A stretch of DNA of 64,000 nucleotides from Ophiodon elongatus (lineage: Eukaryota > Chordata > Actinopteri > Perciformes > Hexagrammidae). Shown in pieces: positions 1 through 16,208 of this stretch. The stretch covers positions 372,001 to 436,000 of the forward strand of contig JACSYO010002073.1 in assembly GCA_016806645.1 (NCBI GenBank), given 5' to 3'. Both the position numbers and the translations under genes were made by a program. Position 1 is the stretch's first letter; each line of letters opens with the position of its first letter. The notes under the pieces were generated by a model. It searched no databases and had not been told where the DNA came from. It worked only from the letters and a program-made list of their open reading frames with translations.

Positions 1-584
1 AACAACGAGCGATGATCTACAGCTCATATGATGAGTCATGAATCATATTTCTCATTGTATCTTTATAAGCCTCGAAGGAGCAGAACGATCTGCTCTTTGC
101 TGTACAGGTTGCTTTCCTTACGGTGATAAAAAAAAAAACACTGATTTCACTGCATGTTGGTGCTACACAGTCTCAAACTCTTTTTATTGATTTTACTGTT
201 AACATTGGCATCACTATAAGCTAGCCTTGGTTTGTATACACATCGTGGTTTAGGATTCCTGATTGCAAGAACTGAACCTTCTGAAACTATTTAATGTCTA
301 TTTATATGCATGTTCAGTGATGGGATGGGCCTGTTTGAAGATGCCAACATATTTATCTCAGCACACCCTTTTTCTTGTCAGATTTATGACTAATGAACTG
401 ACAGATGTTCGTTGACACTACCGTGTTCTAATGAACATATCTCCAAATGTACACCAATGGGCACGCTGATAAATTGTAGCTTTTGTAGTCTTTGCCCTCC
501 TGGCTACTTTACCATTGCGATGGTTGCTACACACGCGAAACACCCATCAACACCCTCCTCCAAGCCTCTGTCGCCAGAGGTGAA
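1..584. other. Intergenic, no gene recognised
   Basis: AT-rich sequence without an ORF that resembles a protein family and without clear splice-bounded coding segments. It may be the flank of a gene outside the window. I see nothing else to annotate here. Confidence 0.5.
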
Positions 585-1300
585 ATGTGACTCAGTACAT
601 TTTATCGAGTACCCTACTTAAGTACGAATTTGAGGTACTTGTACTTTACTTGAGTCTTTTCTTTTCACAGCACTTTCTTCTTCTCCTCAATATTATACAT
701 TTTACTCCACTACAATTATCTGACAGCTTTAGCTACTAAGTAACTTTACAAATGAAGATATTGGCTTGTAAAATATGACGTGCTGTTATAAATATAACTA
801 ACAGTATATTCAAGAACAGTTAAGATGTTTGGCAGATTATTTTGATTAGCTGATTTAAAAAAAATTAATTGAAACAATTGGAATAGTTTCCAGCCATTTT
901 TCATCCGTTAACTTTTTGTGGTTTCAGCTTCTAAAATGTGAAGATTTGCTTCTTTTCCTTTTCATTCCTTTAATTTATTTTTTAATAACGTTGAGGTTTG
1001 GACTGTTGGTTGGACATCATTTGGGGGATTTAGGTAATGGTTTCGTTTTCACAATTTTTACAAACCAAACAATTGATTAATTGAGAAATGATCATCAGAT
1101 TAATCCATAGTGAAAATAATTAAGGAAAATTTCAAATAAATTATGATTTTTTTCTGCATTGAGCACTTTTACTTTTAATACTTTAAGTACCCTTTCCTGA
1201 TTATTATACTTACATACTTTTACTTAAGTAACATTATATACATACCACACAATTTAAACACATTTTGTTTTCACAGTGCAGTGCATCCAAAAACATCTGA
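585..1300. repeat. Dispersed teleost repeat rich in AAGTA/TACTT ends, copy 1
   Basis: The left end reads like gagtaccctacttaagtac and the right end like acatacttttacttaagtaa, so both ends carry TACTT/AAGTA motifs. The interior contains the phrase tactccactacaattatctg, which I recognise as a very common interspersed sequence in fish genomes. Its right part (about 1030-1300) is repeated at about 2770-3005, including the shared flank tgcagtgcatcca. It is probably a non-autonomous DNA element. No coding capacity is seen. Confidence 0.6.
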
Positions 1301-2769
1301 TGCTTCTTCTTCGAGGCAGTGTACACTGAGCTCTCCTTGATGTCATCTGTGACCACATGTGGTGCGATTCTCCACATCTGTCAAGCAGCAGGTGAGGTCA
1401 TGGATGATGAGGACCCCGGGAGGAGACTCGGGCTGCTGAGCAGCTCTTACATTGCAGCCAAATGAAGTCAGTGGAACTTAATGGAGAACTGCATGAAGCC
1501 CTGCTAGGCCCGCCGGGAGTTGAGTACCTGTCGACCTGCAGCAGCGGTTTTGCATGATCATATCTTGCTATACACCAACATGAACCATGTTTCAACTTTG
1601 AACCACTTTAAAACTTTACACTTTTTGAATATTACCATTATTTGTACCTGAATTAGAATTATAAATTATAAGGGTGGCCTTTGGCTGAGACAATAAACAG
1701 AAATAACTTTCATAATTATCGTTAACTTACCTACTAGAAATAAGGTAATCGAATACAAGGAAAGCATATTAAAAACAAAAACAGAGGACAGAGAGGTGTT
1801 GAAGCACACCGTGGTGTAGTGTTACCCAGCAGCAGCTTTATTTCTATTTCACAAAGCAACGAAGGACGCACGTAAAGATCCATGGCGGTGACAAACAGGA
1901 CGGGGTTACTGAGGGTTCTTGTCCACGTGTGTGTGTGAGAAAGGGAATTAGTGTGTGTTTCAACACACAGGCAGATGCTTGACAGAACAGATTTGGGCCC
2001 CGGGGCCAAAAACAAGCCAGCTAAGGATGAAGCCCACACACACACACCCACACCCACACACAGGCGGATTTCATAGCTATGCAAATGAAGACCTTGATAG
2101 GCCTATGACAGTGCTCTTCATCAAGTATGCTACACTGTTACTTAACTTTAAAACGTGCAAGACAACGTTTTCAGAGAGTATAGTGATCAATAACAGATGA
2201 GGAGGGTATTTATGTATCTAAGTAACAGAAACAAAGCATTGCTAACACAAAGTTAGGCTTTGAGGAATCTAGGACGTTGCTATGGATTTGTCACTTCAGG
2301 GACCATAAAAGATTCGATGCAGGGATCCTTGACATGGATGATATTTGTGAGAAAACAAACCGATGGGTCAAGGAGAAGAAAAAAACCCACCTGTGTTCTT
2401 CCACATGGTGCACATTATTCCCTGTAGTGGACTGTCTGCTATGAGGAATGCTTCTTGTCTTGGCCTGTAAAAATAAAATCCATTTGTTTGTCGTCATTAT
2501 AATTATTATTATTAGTTTTATTGGTAGTTTCTATTTTATTCACATTTGCTGTGCTCTAGCAAGGAGACCTTGTTTGCACTAGCGGGAAATAAAATGTTGT
2601 ATCCACGTGGAAGGAAATCATTGAGGTGATTATTAGTTGAAACTTATCAAACTGTTTCGTGAAAACTGGTTTAGCGGGTCTTAAAAGTGTATTCTTGATG
2701 TTGGAAATATAGTTTGAAATTTTTTTATTATATTTGAGATTTGGACAAAACAATGTGATGGTCTCACTT
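1301..2769. other. Intergenic, no gene recognised
   Basis: Contains a short impure CA-rich stretch near 2035-2062 and otherwise AT-rich unique-looking sequence. Open frames of 60-116 codons on both strands show no family resemblance and no consistent splice structure, so I call no gene. Confidence 0.5.
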
Positions 2770-3005
2770 TTGACTTTGGGTAATGTATTTTTTTTTCATA
2801 ATATTTACAAACTGAACAATCAATCGATCAATTAAAAAATAAATCTGCAGATTCATCCATATTGGAAATAACCATTAGCGTCCATCTACAGTGGACTTTA
2901 AGTACATTTTCCTGATTATTATGCTTACATACTTTTACTTTAGTTACATTTTCAATGTGGGACTGTGGGAGTATTTTGTTACGGTGCAGTGCATCCAGAA
3001 ATATG
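2770..3005. repeat. Dispersed repeat, truncated copy 2
   Basis: It shares the succession attatgcttacatactttta, a TTTACAAAC-type stretch and the trailing tgcagtgcatcca with copy 1 at about 1030-1300, in the same orientation. The 5' half of copy 1 is missing. Either an independent truncated insertion or a local duplication would explain it. Confidence 0.55.
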
Positions 3006-4081
3006 TGACGTTTAGTCTTCCACACAGAAAAAAAAAGAAAAAGAAAAAATCTAAACCCTGGGTCCACTGACTAGCTTTTTGGGGGGCTTTTCTTCCGTAT
3101 CTGGTAAAGACTGGAGTACGCTGTGAAACTGATGGAGAAAGAGAACACAACCAGCGGCGTACTCAGTTTCAATATCAAGGGCTTGGTGTTGCCGTATGAA
3201 AATATGTAAGTCAATCCTGATGGCCACAGAAGAAAGGGAATACATTGAACATAAATAAGGGGGATTCCAGGTTTTTTAAATTCACTCTCCCACACGCACC
3301 AGCTCGATCCACACCCGGGGCTCACCTGCTAAACCTACTGTAACCTGTAACATCAGGAATACAGAAACCATTGAATCCGGGTAAGCTCTGCCATTTAGCT
3401 GCAGGCAGAGACACATGGAGAGGGAGAGAAAATCAAACCTATATCAGACATTCCAACTCAAAACAGCCGACAAGCCAACACACATTCTGGCGAGGCGGTG
3501 TTGCTCTGTGAACAATTATTTATTTATGCCAGCCCCTTTGTCACACTCTGCAAAAGTGATGGATGAACAGTTCTCTTTCTCTAATTAAAACCTCCTGCAC
3601 ACACAAACAGATGTTCGCCGATGACACCTCAAACTCTATGTACAAATAAGAATGATGAATGTTGTTTCCGTACTTATAGGTGCAACAAAATCAACAGTGG
3701 GGGCGGGGGGGGGGGGCGCCGATCGAGCGCAGTTTGTACACGCCCACGTATACACAACACAAGCGGGGCTTTAAGTCTTTCAATGTTGGCCATTGATTCA
3801 TTGTTTAAGTTATTAATCGTGCAATAACACCTTCTCAAATATAAGGACCCGTGGCTTTAATGTGTTTTATATCATTGTGAAATGAATAGTTTTGGGGGGT
3901 TTTGAAATGTTGTCCGACAAAATAAGAAAATTTGAAGACATCACCAAAATTATGACGGACCCTATTCTTTTTTTGTTACCGGAAATAACCATAATAACAA
4001 GTAAATAACAAGTTGACGTAGTCATGGGGACGTCACCCATTGGTCTGCGGACTGCCGTTTTGAAGGCTCGAGTTGCTCATG
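3006..4081. other. Intergenic, no gene recognised
   Basis: Only short low-complexity features are visible, for example a G-run near 3704-3716 and an A-rich stretch near 3030-3050. No ORF here resembles a known protein. Confidence 0.45.
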
Positions 4082-4292
4082 TTGGGTCACAGCATCATCA
4101 TGCTGTATTGAAGAAGACTTGAAAATAGAGCTTGAGACCATAAACTCATGTTTACTGAGGGAATAAATCAAGAGATAAGTAGTCATTTTCTCATAGACAT
4201 CTATACAACCAGACTTATTTTTGCAACCAGAGGAGTCGCCCCCTGCTGATCAGCAGAGAGAATGCAAGTTTTAAGACAGAACCAGACGTTTC
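4082..4292. repeat. Dispersed repeat with gaggagtcgccccctg core, copy A
   Basis: Contains catcatgctgtattgaagaa, a loosely conserved middle, and the core gaggagtcgccccctg. The same order appears at 15634-15792. The core recurs inverted at 22690-22800 (cagggggcgactcctc). The three copies share sequence outside the core, so this is a family of interspersed repeats and not chance. I do not recognise a family name. Confidence 0.65.
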
Positions 4293-5239
4293 CGCCTGGA
4301 AATAATTATAGGCTGTGTTAACTGACAAATCAAGCAATAAAGAAAGTAATTGGGCTGTAAGTTGCAGCCAAAGTGACAAAAAAAACAAAAAAAAAACAAA
4401 CAAATGTTTCGAAACTCTTGAACACTCTCATCGACTTAATCATTCACTCCTCCGGTTATTGGCTCATGTGGATGCAGGAATTGGATGTAGTATTTAGAAG
4501 GGTGTCCCCATAAATCACTCTCAAGGGTTCAGGCCTCACGCGCAGACTTTTATACACATTTATGCAGCAGAGGCGCTGCAGCGGACTTGACCCCATCTGT
4601 GTACGGTTAAAGTCTGGTTTCTCTTATCTGGAAAATCTCCACCAATCTCTCTGAAGAGGTGTTCAAAATAAACACGGTGAGGCGGTGACTCTTTATTGTG
4701 GAATTCACGTTCAAGTTATTTTTAACTAAACCTGCAGAAACGTGTGACGCTGTCCGACAAGACGCCGTCAGAATCAACTGATTACCACTATAATCCTTTT
4801 GATAATAGATCCACGTTTGGAGTCCGTGACAGCACAGATCAGTTATTGTTTTGCTGCTGCTGTCAATCACAGATCCACACAAGCAATTTGTTTCTCCAAC
4901 ATTTTGGATACCGGTGAAAAGATTTAGCGTAGGCTCCTGAAAAAGCATTTCAGAATTAAATCCATCTTTGTGTATTTTGTGTAAGGGTGTGTCAGCAGGT
5001 GTTTTGGAAAACCAAGCTATGGCCTTTTTCTTTTTTTTGGAGCGTTCAGAAATGACCTGTAAAATTCGCCTCATTTCATTCACAAGTGCTATTATATTAG
5101 AAACTATTGTTCAAACCGCTTGATGTTCCCATCTGGGATTGCAGATTTATTCTCTTCAGAAATGGGTCTTTCAACCATTTATTAGATGAATCCTTACATT
5201 TATTTAATTTCCAAAGCAACCGTAAACAATATAAAGTTA
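4293..5239. other. Intergenic, no gene recognised
   Basis: The 158-codon minus-strand frame at 4607-5083 has no family resemblance and no matching exon structure. Nothing else is recognised. Confidence 0.4.
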
Positions 5240-5530
5240 TTCGAAGCATACCAACCGCTGATGACTGATGGATATGATTTCTCATGTAGATTTTGCCAAA
5301 CAGGAAAGTCTCTTTGCAAATGTTTCATATAATTTCAGATTGTCCTACCTTAAAAGAAATGACATATTACCTTCTTAAACTCAGCTTCTGTGATGACAAA
5401 ATAGAAACTATGGATCACTTAGTTTTTCTCTGTCTTTATAGCAAAACTTTAGGGGATGATGAGCATGGTCGATCTCTCTCATTTTATCATTAATGATATT
5501 ACATACCTTTTTGGACTGTTTCGTCATACT
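5240..5530 (+). mobile_element. Decayed 3' end of an L1-like LINE ORF2
   Basis: The plus-strand frame ending near 5493 reads FCDDKIETMDHLVFLC followed by LYSKT. This resembles the cysteine/histidine-containing C-terminal region of fish L1-type ORF2 proteins (pattern C-x2-C/D, then H-x-F-x2-C). Just before it, 5284-5345 reads like the preceding FC-x-T/TG-K segment in other frames. The frame is broken several times, so only a fossil remains. The assignment rests on motif resemblance alone. Confidence 0.5.
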
Positions 5531-5939
5531 TTAACCTTCTCATTACTTTTTTTTTTACATACTATGCTATGATGTTCTTATGACTATTCCAAATAAATGT
5601 CTGGTTTTAAAGCTGTTTCTAAGGTTCCCAAGTTAAATTCTGTTTTTGTAACTCTTGACACTTGGAAAACAATGAAACGTTGCTCTGCTTTCATCTGATC
5701 ACGACATACAAATTATGTACACAATAACGAAATGTTTGAGTTTACTCTTGTTCAGATTAGAGTGAGAGAGCAACACAAACTGGAGTCAAATTCCTGGTAT
5801 ATGTACTCTTACCTGGCCAACAAAACTGATTCATTCTCATTGCCATCATGTCACCCTCTGGTGGCGAGGTTCAAAACCTGCTGATAGAGATCTGCCTTCA
5901 AAATACTTTCATATTACATCCATTGATTCAATTAATTGT
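5531..5939. other. Intergenic between LINE relic and hdac3 3' end
   Basis: AT-rich with no recognisable gene. It lies just beyond the presumed hdac3 polyadenylation site. Confidence 0.45.
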
Positions 5940-6226
5940 TTTATTAAAAAGTAGACAACAATATATATAAAAAAAGAAAAATCACATAAAAACCGGTTTC
6001 TGGCTAAAAGAGGACTGGATGTGGCAGATGGTAGAAGATAGTTCTGCTGCGACCGCCGGTGTTTGTCTGCAATGAGCCCACTAATCAGGCTGCACAGTGA
6101 AGGACCAGCACTCTCTACGTCCGGACCAAACTAAAATGTTCCACAAGCAAATGGTGGTCCTCTTCTACATGACGAACACACTCACAGTTTATACATTTAT
6201 ATGTGTGTATGTATATATACAGTATT

Positions 6227-6275
<49 letters not shown>

Positions 6276-7353
6276 CAGAGCAGCGAATACAGGACAAAAG
6301 GAATGAAAAGACAGGAAACTAGTTCCCGTTTAGTCCAGCTGGCTCATTCACAGATGTTCACTTGTAGAAATCGAAATAAAAGAAAAAAAAAAAGTTGATA
6401 TGAAAGTGCCCAGCTCTACACACACACGCTCGCCTTTTCAGAACTGTAAGGGAAATTAATGGAGGAGGACTGTTTTAAAAAAAAAAAAAAAAAAACATTC
6501 AAAAACGACTAGGTGGGTTAATTTGTACCTTTGAGATTCTGTGTCAAACAATTCAAAGCTTTGTTTTAAACATCTGAAGTGACTGATGTGAAACTTGAAC
6601 AGCTTCTCGCCGTTTTTTTTTTTTTCAATAAGTGCCTTCTACACTTAATTCTGTCGCAAAGGGCTCAGAAATATAACTGCTCTTAAATCTCAGTGGGAAA
6701 AATTTTGAGGACGCCCACGTTTTAGGCCACTTCATGAGCAGGAAAACAGACATTGCTGAGTTCAATTCATTTGATAACAAAAAAAAAAAAAAACTTGTTT
6801 AAATTGTTGCAGATGCCATTTTTCTCTTTCAAAATTCAAATACATCGCATTACTAACACAACGTGACCAAGATTACAAGTGGAAAAATTGAAGAAAATAA
6901 TATGCTATTGGCAACATCTAGGTGTGCACATCTTCACGATCACATTCAGAAAATGTGATGGTTTTTTTTGCGTCCTGATACCAGTTGACAATGTAACTTC
7001 AAAACGATAAGGAACACATCACATCCTGTAAACCTTTACATGACATGGTGTGTGTGTGTTTCGGTATAGTTTGGCCTCACCCCGTCTGTTACAATATAGA
7101 AATGGGAATACTCCTGTAACGGAGGTGTGCTCAGTGACATTATATACCGGGTGCAAACATCACGTTACTGTTCCCACGGGTCGGATTTTAGAAAGAGAAC
7201 CTAAATGAGGAAAAAGGAGGAGCTCGGGAGTCATTTCAGTCCTTCCAGAAAAGTTTCTGTTCAGTCCGCAGCGACGACGTGATGTTTGGAGGCAACGAAA
7301 CAGAACGCTGCGAGAGAAAAAAAAACAAGCTCCGCTCCTTTCGTCCTCGCGGG
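5940..7353 (-). other. hdac3: Presumed hdac3 3' UTR with polyadenylation signal
   Basis: On the minus strand an AATAAA hexamer (tttatt at 5940-5945) lies about 1.4 kb after the hdac3 stop codon. The interval has no other gene signal, so I infer that it is the 3' UTR. It contains a (CA)n tract at 6230-6271, which would be (UG)n in the mRNA, and several A/T homopolymers (6478-6496, 6779-6793). The exact cleavage site is inferred. Confidence 0.55.
6230..6271. repeat. (CA)n microsatellite in presumed hdac3 3' UTR
   Basis: About 21 uninterrupted CA units on the plus strand. Sense RNA of hdac3 would carry (UG)n. Confidence 0.95.
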
Positions 7354-11911
<4,558 letters not shown>

Positions 11912-12060
11912 TGTGAAAGAAATATATTCTGCCTTGTTTTCGCAAAACCCACAACTGTTTCTTGCAGCTATAAAACACACATTTTCTTTCAATTAGCAGA
12001 AAGCCGCCATTGTAAACACCGACTCGCTTACGTCATCAGACGGGGACCGGAATGACGGAG
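11912..12060 (-). promoter_or_regulatory. hdac3: Probable hdac3 5' UTR / proximal promoter
   Basis: The stretch directly upstream of the hdac3 start codon is locally CpG-containing (gacggggaccggaatgacgg) and lies against a repeat-rich block starting near 12100. The transcription start is not visible. Assignment is by position only. Confidence 0.4.
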
Positions 12061-12153
12061 AGAGGAGGAGGCGGAAGGGGGATGTGGCTGTCAGCAAAAA
12101 GTTACTTTTTTTTAAATAAGCGTGCTTATTTACGTACCACAGCATACACTGTG

Positions 12154-14518
12154 GTACGTTCTGATAGTCTGTTTTATGGTTTAGTCGAAAAAACGAAAAT
12201 ACAGAAGTACCATGGTTTTTTCGTACGAAAAAACGAAAGAACCAAACTCAAATAACGAGCCAATTTCGGTTTTTTTGCAAATCCTTCTTTAGTTTAGTGA
12301 CATTGGAATGTAACTTGGTAGGATATAGGAATGTTTCGATGGGTTATCTCTAGTGACAGAGAGACATCATCTTGAAATACATACATATATTAGTTTCCTC
12401 TTTCGTTGTAAATTTCATTCATTTGACCTATCATCACAAAAGGTCAAAGGTCACATTTAGCCTGAGTACACTGTTGGCCTTTATAGGGGTTTAAATGATC
12501 AGATCCCCTTCCAGGTAGCAGGTGCTTGTGATTCTATACAGGCAGTAGGACACGTCTCCTTTAATTCAAAAGTTAATAAAGTCAAATGGACTTCTGTTGA
12601 GTCTTTATACGCCGAAGATAGGAAAGCTACAAACAAATACTTCGAGAGCACTTTTGAGGTCTCCAAACTAGCTAATAAAATCCTTTTCTCTTCTTTTTTC
12701 CCCTGACATGTAAGATTTCTCCACAGAGCAGTTGGGGGCAACACCCCTTGTTCGTTAACACCTCAGTGGAGTGGGATTTGATGTGGTACTTATTTAGCTT
12801 TCAAGTCAATAAAGTAGTAAAGGAAAAGCTCAAAGTTTGGTTGTGTAATGATGCACAGCAAACACATTTTGATAAGAGTAACCACAAATATGAAAACATT
12901 TAAAAAATGCAAACATGTTATTTTAACAATTTCTTCCCCTTATTATTCTTATTTTTGTTTGCATGATAACAATATTATCTGACTTACTTCCGTTTGAATA
13001 TATTGATACATATTGTGTCTGCTGGTTGCAGCCTCTTTGAAGCCCCATCACACTTGTATTGCATAAAACATTCAAGGTCAAGATGCCATCATTTTATGGC
13101 TGCAGCATCGCACAGAAACCATCTAAATGTCTTTGATACACATTTATTGTATAAAGTATTTACACATGCAATGAATATGACTTATCTAAATCTGCATGCA
13201 CAGAAATAGGCATACGGCTAAAAACAGGCAACAATGCTGAACAACAATCCTTTGACTACCATAAACCATGTGAGACATCTTAGAATTGTAGCTGTGCTCT
13301 CCATGTTTCAGTTTTATACAATAATTCATATAGTCAACTCCTCAAACAGTGTTCATATACAACACAGAGCTAAATCATTCTTTAGACCTAAGTGCTACAT
13401 TATGATGTCGTGATTTTGTCAGAGGGGCTAAGACTGACAGCAGAGTTAGAACAGAACAGGTTAGATGTTGAATGATTATGACAGTAACAGTGATGATGTA
13501 GTAATGAAGGTAAAATGGAAAGCACAGGTGGTGCTATGACTGGTTGGTAACTGAAGAGAGGTCCACTGAAGGCTGCTTAATGAGAATAAACCAACTGTCT
13601 CTTTCTTTTTCAATTGTCATTATTTATTGCATCATGATCAAAACATGCTCTCTCTTCCATGGAGGAATGTTTGGTTCTAAAATGACACAATTAAAACAAG
13701 TAAATACATGATGTACACAACTAGGTTGCAAATGAAACATTAACATCAAATATCAGAGGAAATAAACAGCATTAAATACATCTGTATCAATAACCTAGAT
13801 AATTAACAAAGACACAGGTAAATATAACTAAATGTATGGTTTACATACACGTATACTGCCATCTACTGGTAGAAAGGTAAACACTTTGATTCTGCGTCTC
13901 CTCGTCAGGCTCTGCTCTGCGTTCACTCAAGAAACAGCACAATAAGGTTGAAAAATAAATATGATGCTAACAGCAACAACTCTACACATAAAAATGACTT
14001 TTATTAAACTATATTACGAACTGTGTTGCATAAAATAATGCAAAGATTAATGAAAAGTTGATTCTTGCTGTGTACATAGATACATGAATATTAAACCGCC
14101 TGTAGTCACTACTGTTGCTAACATACCCAGGTTTATTTATTTGTATTGATTAATTTACTTTCTTCTAATGTTACCCTGCTATGTGTTTGCATCATAGACT
14201 GTAAATAAGAATATCTTGCCTACAATCACTCTATTGCCTTAGCTTTTATTTTGACAGACTCGTACTTCCGGTCACCTGCCCGGCTTTGGGTCTCTCTTCA
14301 AAAGAAAAAACTAAAGAAGGGTTTTCAAATTTACTTGAGTCTGGTTCTCTCGTTTTTTTCGTTTTTGAATTCAGACAAAAAAAACATAAAAACGGAAGGG
14401 CGTTTTCGTTTTTTCGTTTTTTCGTTTTTGGTTTCAAACAGAAAACAAAAAAACATGGTATTTCTGTATTATCGTTTTTTTTTTTTACTAAACCATAAAA
14501 CAGACTATCAGAACGTAC
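12154..14518. mobile_element. 2.4 kb element bounded by long inverted repeats, probably non-autonomous
   Basis: Positions 12154-12185 and 14487-14518 are perfect 32-bp reverse complements (outer ends gtacgttctgatag / ctatcagaacgtac). The inverted similarity continues imperfectly inward for about 50-60 bp (atacagaa-taccatg on both arms) and then into CG-A/T homopolymer motifs (cgaaaaaacgaaa / tttcgttttttcg). The interior has no long ORF and no recognisable transposase; the frame at 12499-12744 matches nothing I know. A 9-bp stem (gtaccacag/ctgtggtac, 12134-12157) overlaps the left end. No clear target-site duplication is visible. A DNA-transposon-type or foldback element is the likely explanation. 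Confidence 0.6.
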
Positions 14519-14855
14519 ACGGGCCGTAAAACTACAGCTGTGAAATGTGAAGTGTTACATGTTTTAATTCAAGCAGCATATTTTTCATTGATAGTTTGCT
14601 GGAAAAGATGGATATGGGTTGTTGCTAAATTAATTATTGTTGGTTGTTTTGGTACTATTGTTGGTGTTATAATGTGCATGTTTACAACGTGACTGCTCTG
14701 TTATGCACTGCCAGTGTTAATAAGAATATGAAGTAAAGTTTAAGAGAACTACTGAATATCTACATTGAGATTATCTTAAAACATGAATGTGAAGTAGGTC
14801 AAATTATTCTTTTTGTTGTGACTCAGTTCATGATTCAAAAGAGAAACACATAATG
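14519..14855. other. Short spacer between repeat elements
   Basis: AT-rich, with no gene or repeat recognised. Confidence 0.4.
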
Positions 14856-15612
14856 TGTAACCCAGGGTTAAATAGCTAAAAGTAATTTGGTTAAAGAAGG
14901 ATACAATGCTCCATGTGAGAATTGCTGTGTGTTCATTTTAAGAATTTTGATGTGACATTCATTATGGTCATAACATGGATAGGAATTTCATGATAGTAAT
15001 AGCCTTGTTTTACACAGGCTAGGTTTTTGAGCTTCCCTGGATACCTTTTGATTCTGGATATTGAACTCTCCCTGACGAGGGAGATGTGAGCCCCCACTGA
15101 ACCCGATCATCTCCTCACCCCGAGGAGTTGGACCAAGATATTCTTTGTTGCTGAGGAGAAGACAACTGCTTCTTCATGTCTCATCACCTGAGTGCACCAG
15201 TGTGGCAACACATCTTACTACTGACTTATTCTTTTGACTTTGGAACTGAAACTGACTGACTATGTGAATGGACTGCGAAAGGAAACAAGGAAAGAACTTG
15301 AACTTAAAGGAACTTTAACTTAAAGGAACAAACTGAAGAAACACTGAAACAATTCAGGGATACTTTTACCATTTCAATGGAAATGTGTTGGGTAATATGT
15401 CGATAAGAGCATTGTCAATGTTGTGCAAGATGTCACTTGAAAGTATGTTATTTTTTCTATTTTCACAAGGTTCAATATAATTGTTGACATCAAACCATTC
15501 AGTGGCTCCATTTCCTTCGTGTGTCTATTCTTCCTTTCTCACCTCTCCCTACGAACCTAGACCCTGGTCCAACCATTTATTTGAGCATCCTGCAGACACT
15601 AAGCGGGTTACA
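14856..15612. mobile_element. Candidate solo LTR
   Basis: A 757-bp segment begins tgtaaccc and ends gggttaca. These are perfect 8-bp inverted ends with the TG...CA boundary typical of retrotransposon LTRs. No second copy or internal retrotransposon domain adjoins it. The flanking 4-5 bp (aatg / ggac) do not match, so a target duplication is not evident. The size fits a Ty3/Gypsy-like or retroviral-like LTR, but the family is unknown. Confidence 0.45.
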
Positions 15613-15633
15613 GGACCATACTTTACGAAATGA

Positions 15634-15792
15634 ACATCATGCTGTATTGACGAAGATTTCAAAGTAGTAATGTTTCCTGAGATAATAAAGTAGGGCCATT
15701 TTCTTGTTAATTTCATATTTATTTCTTTGTTTTTTTTTAATCAGAGGAGTCGCCCCCTGATGGCCATTAGAAATAATGTAAGGCTTCACTTT
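15634..15792. repeat. Dispersed repeat with gaggagtcgccccctg core, copy B
   Basis: Same orientation and order as copy A at 4082-4292: catcatgctgtattgacgaa, then a diverged middle, then the gaggagtcgccccctg core. It immediately follows the candidate LTR. Confidence 0.65.
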
Positions 15793-16094
15793 TCAGACCC
15801 TGATTGCGGTCGAATAGTCCAAAAATCACCTCTTAACGTCCTTTCCTAACCACTTTCCCTTGACCTCTGTGGAAAACATCACGGGGTCAAGTAAAGATGG
15901 GAAGGAGAATTCATGAGCAGTTAGGAGACGACAACCGCGGTGTTTAGGGAATCCGACTCCACTTTCACTAAGCTACTTAGTTATGATGCAACGTCAGTCT
16001 ACAGCGGGGAAACTACAATGTTCAGGAGATGGACTACAAAGAAGCTCATCTTAGATACTTTGTCAGTGTTCTTACAGTGTTGCGTCATGCAGAC

Positions 16095-16208
16095 GACATA
16101 AACAACCCAGTTCATAGTATTACTTTATTAATGACATAAACAACCCAGGACAAAGTATTACTTTATTAATGACATAAATAACTCAGTTCAAAGTATTACT
16201 TTATTAAC
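16095..16208. repeat. 38-bp tandem repeat, three copies
   Basis: Three consecutive 38-bp units start at 16095, 16133 and 16171, each beginning gacataaa and ending actttattaat or nearly so. They differ by a few substitutions. The array abuts the 3' side of the composite retroelement relic. Confidence 0.9.

Noticed and set aside
14246..14529. Overlapping K/F-rich ORFs on both strands
   Set aside because: They translate the A/T homopolymer arms of the inverted-repeat element and lack complexity.
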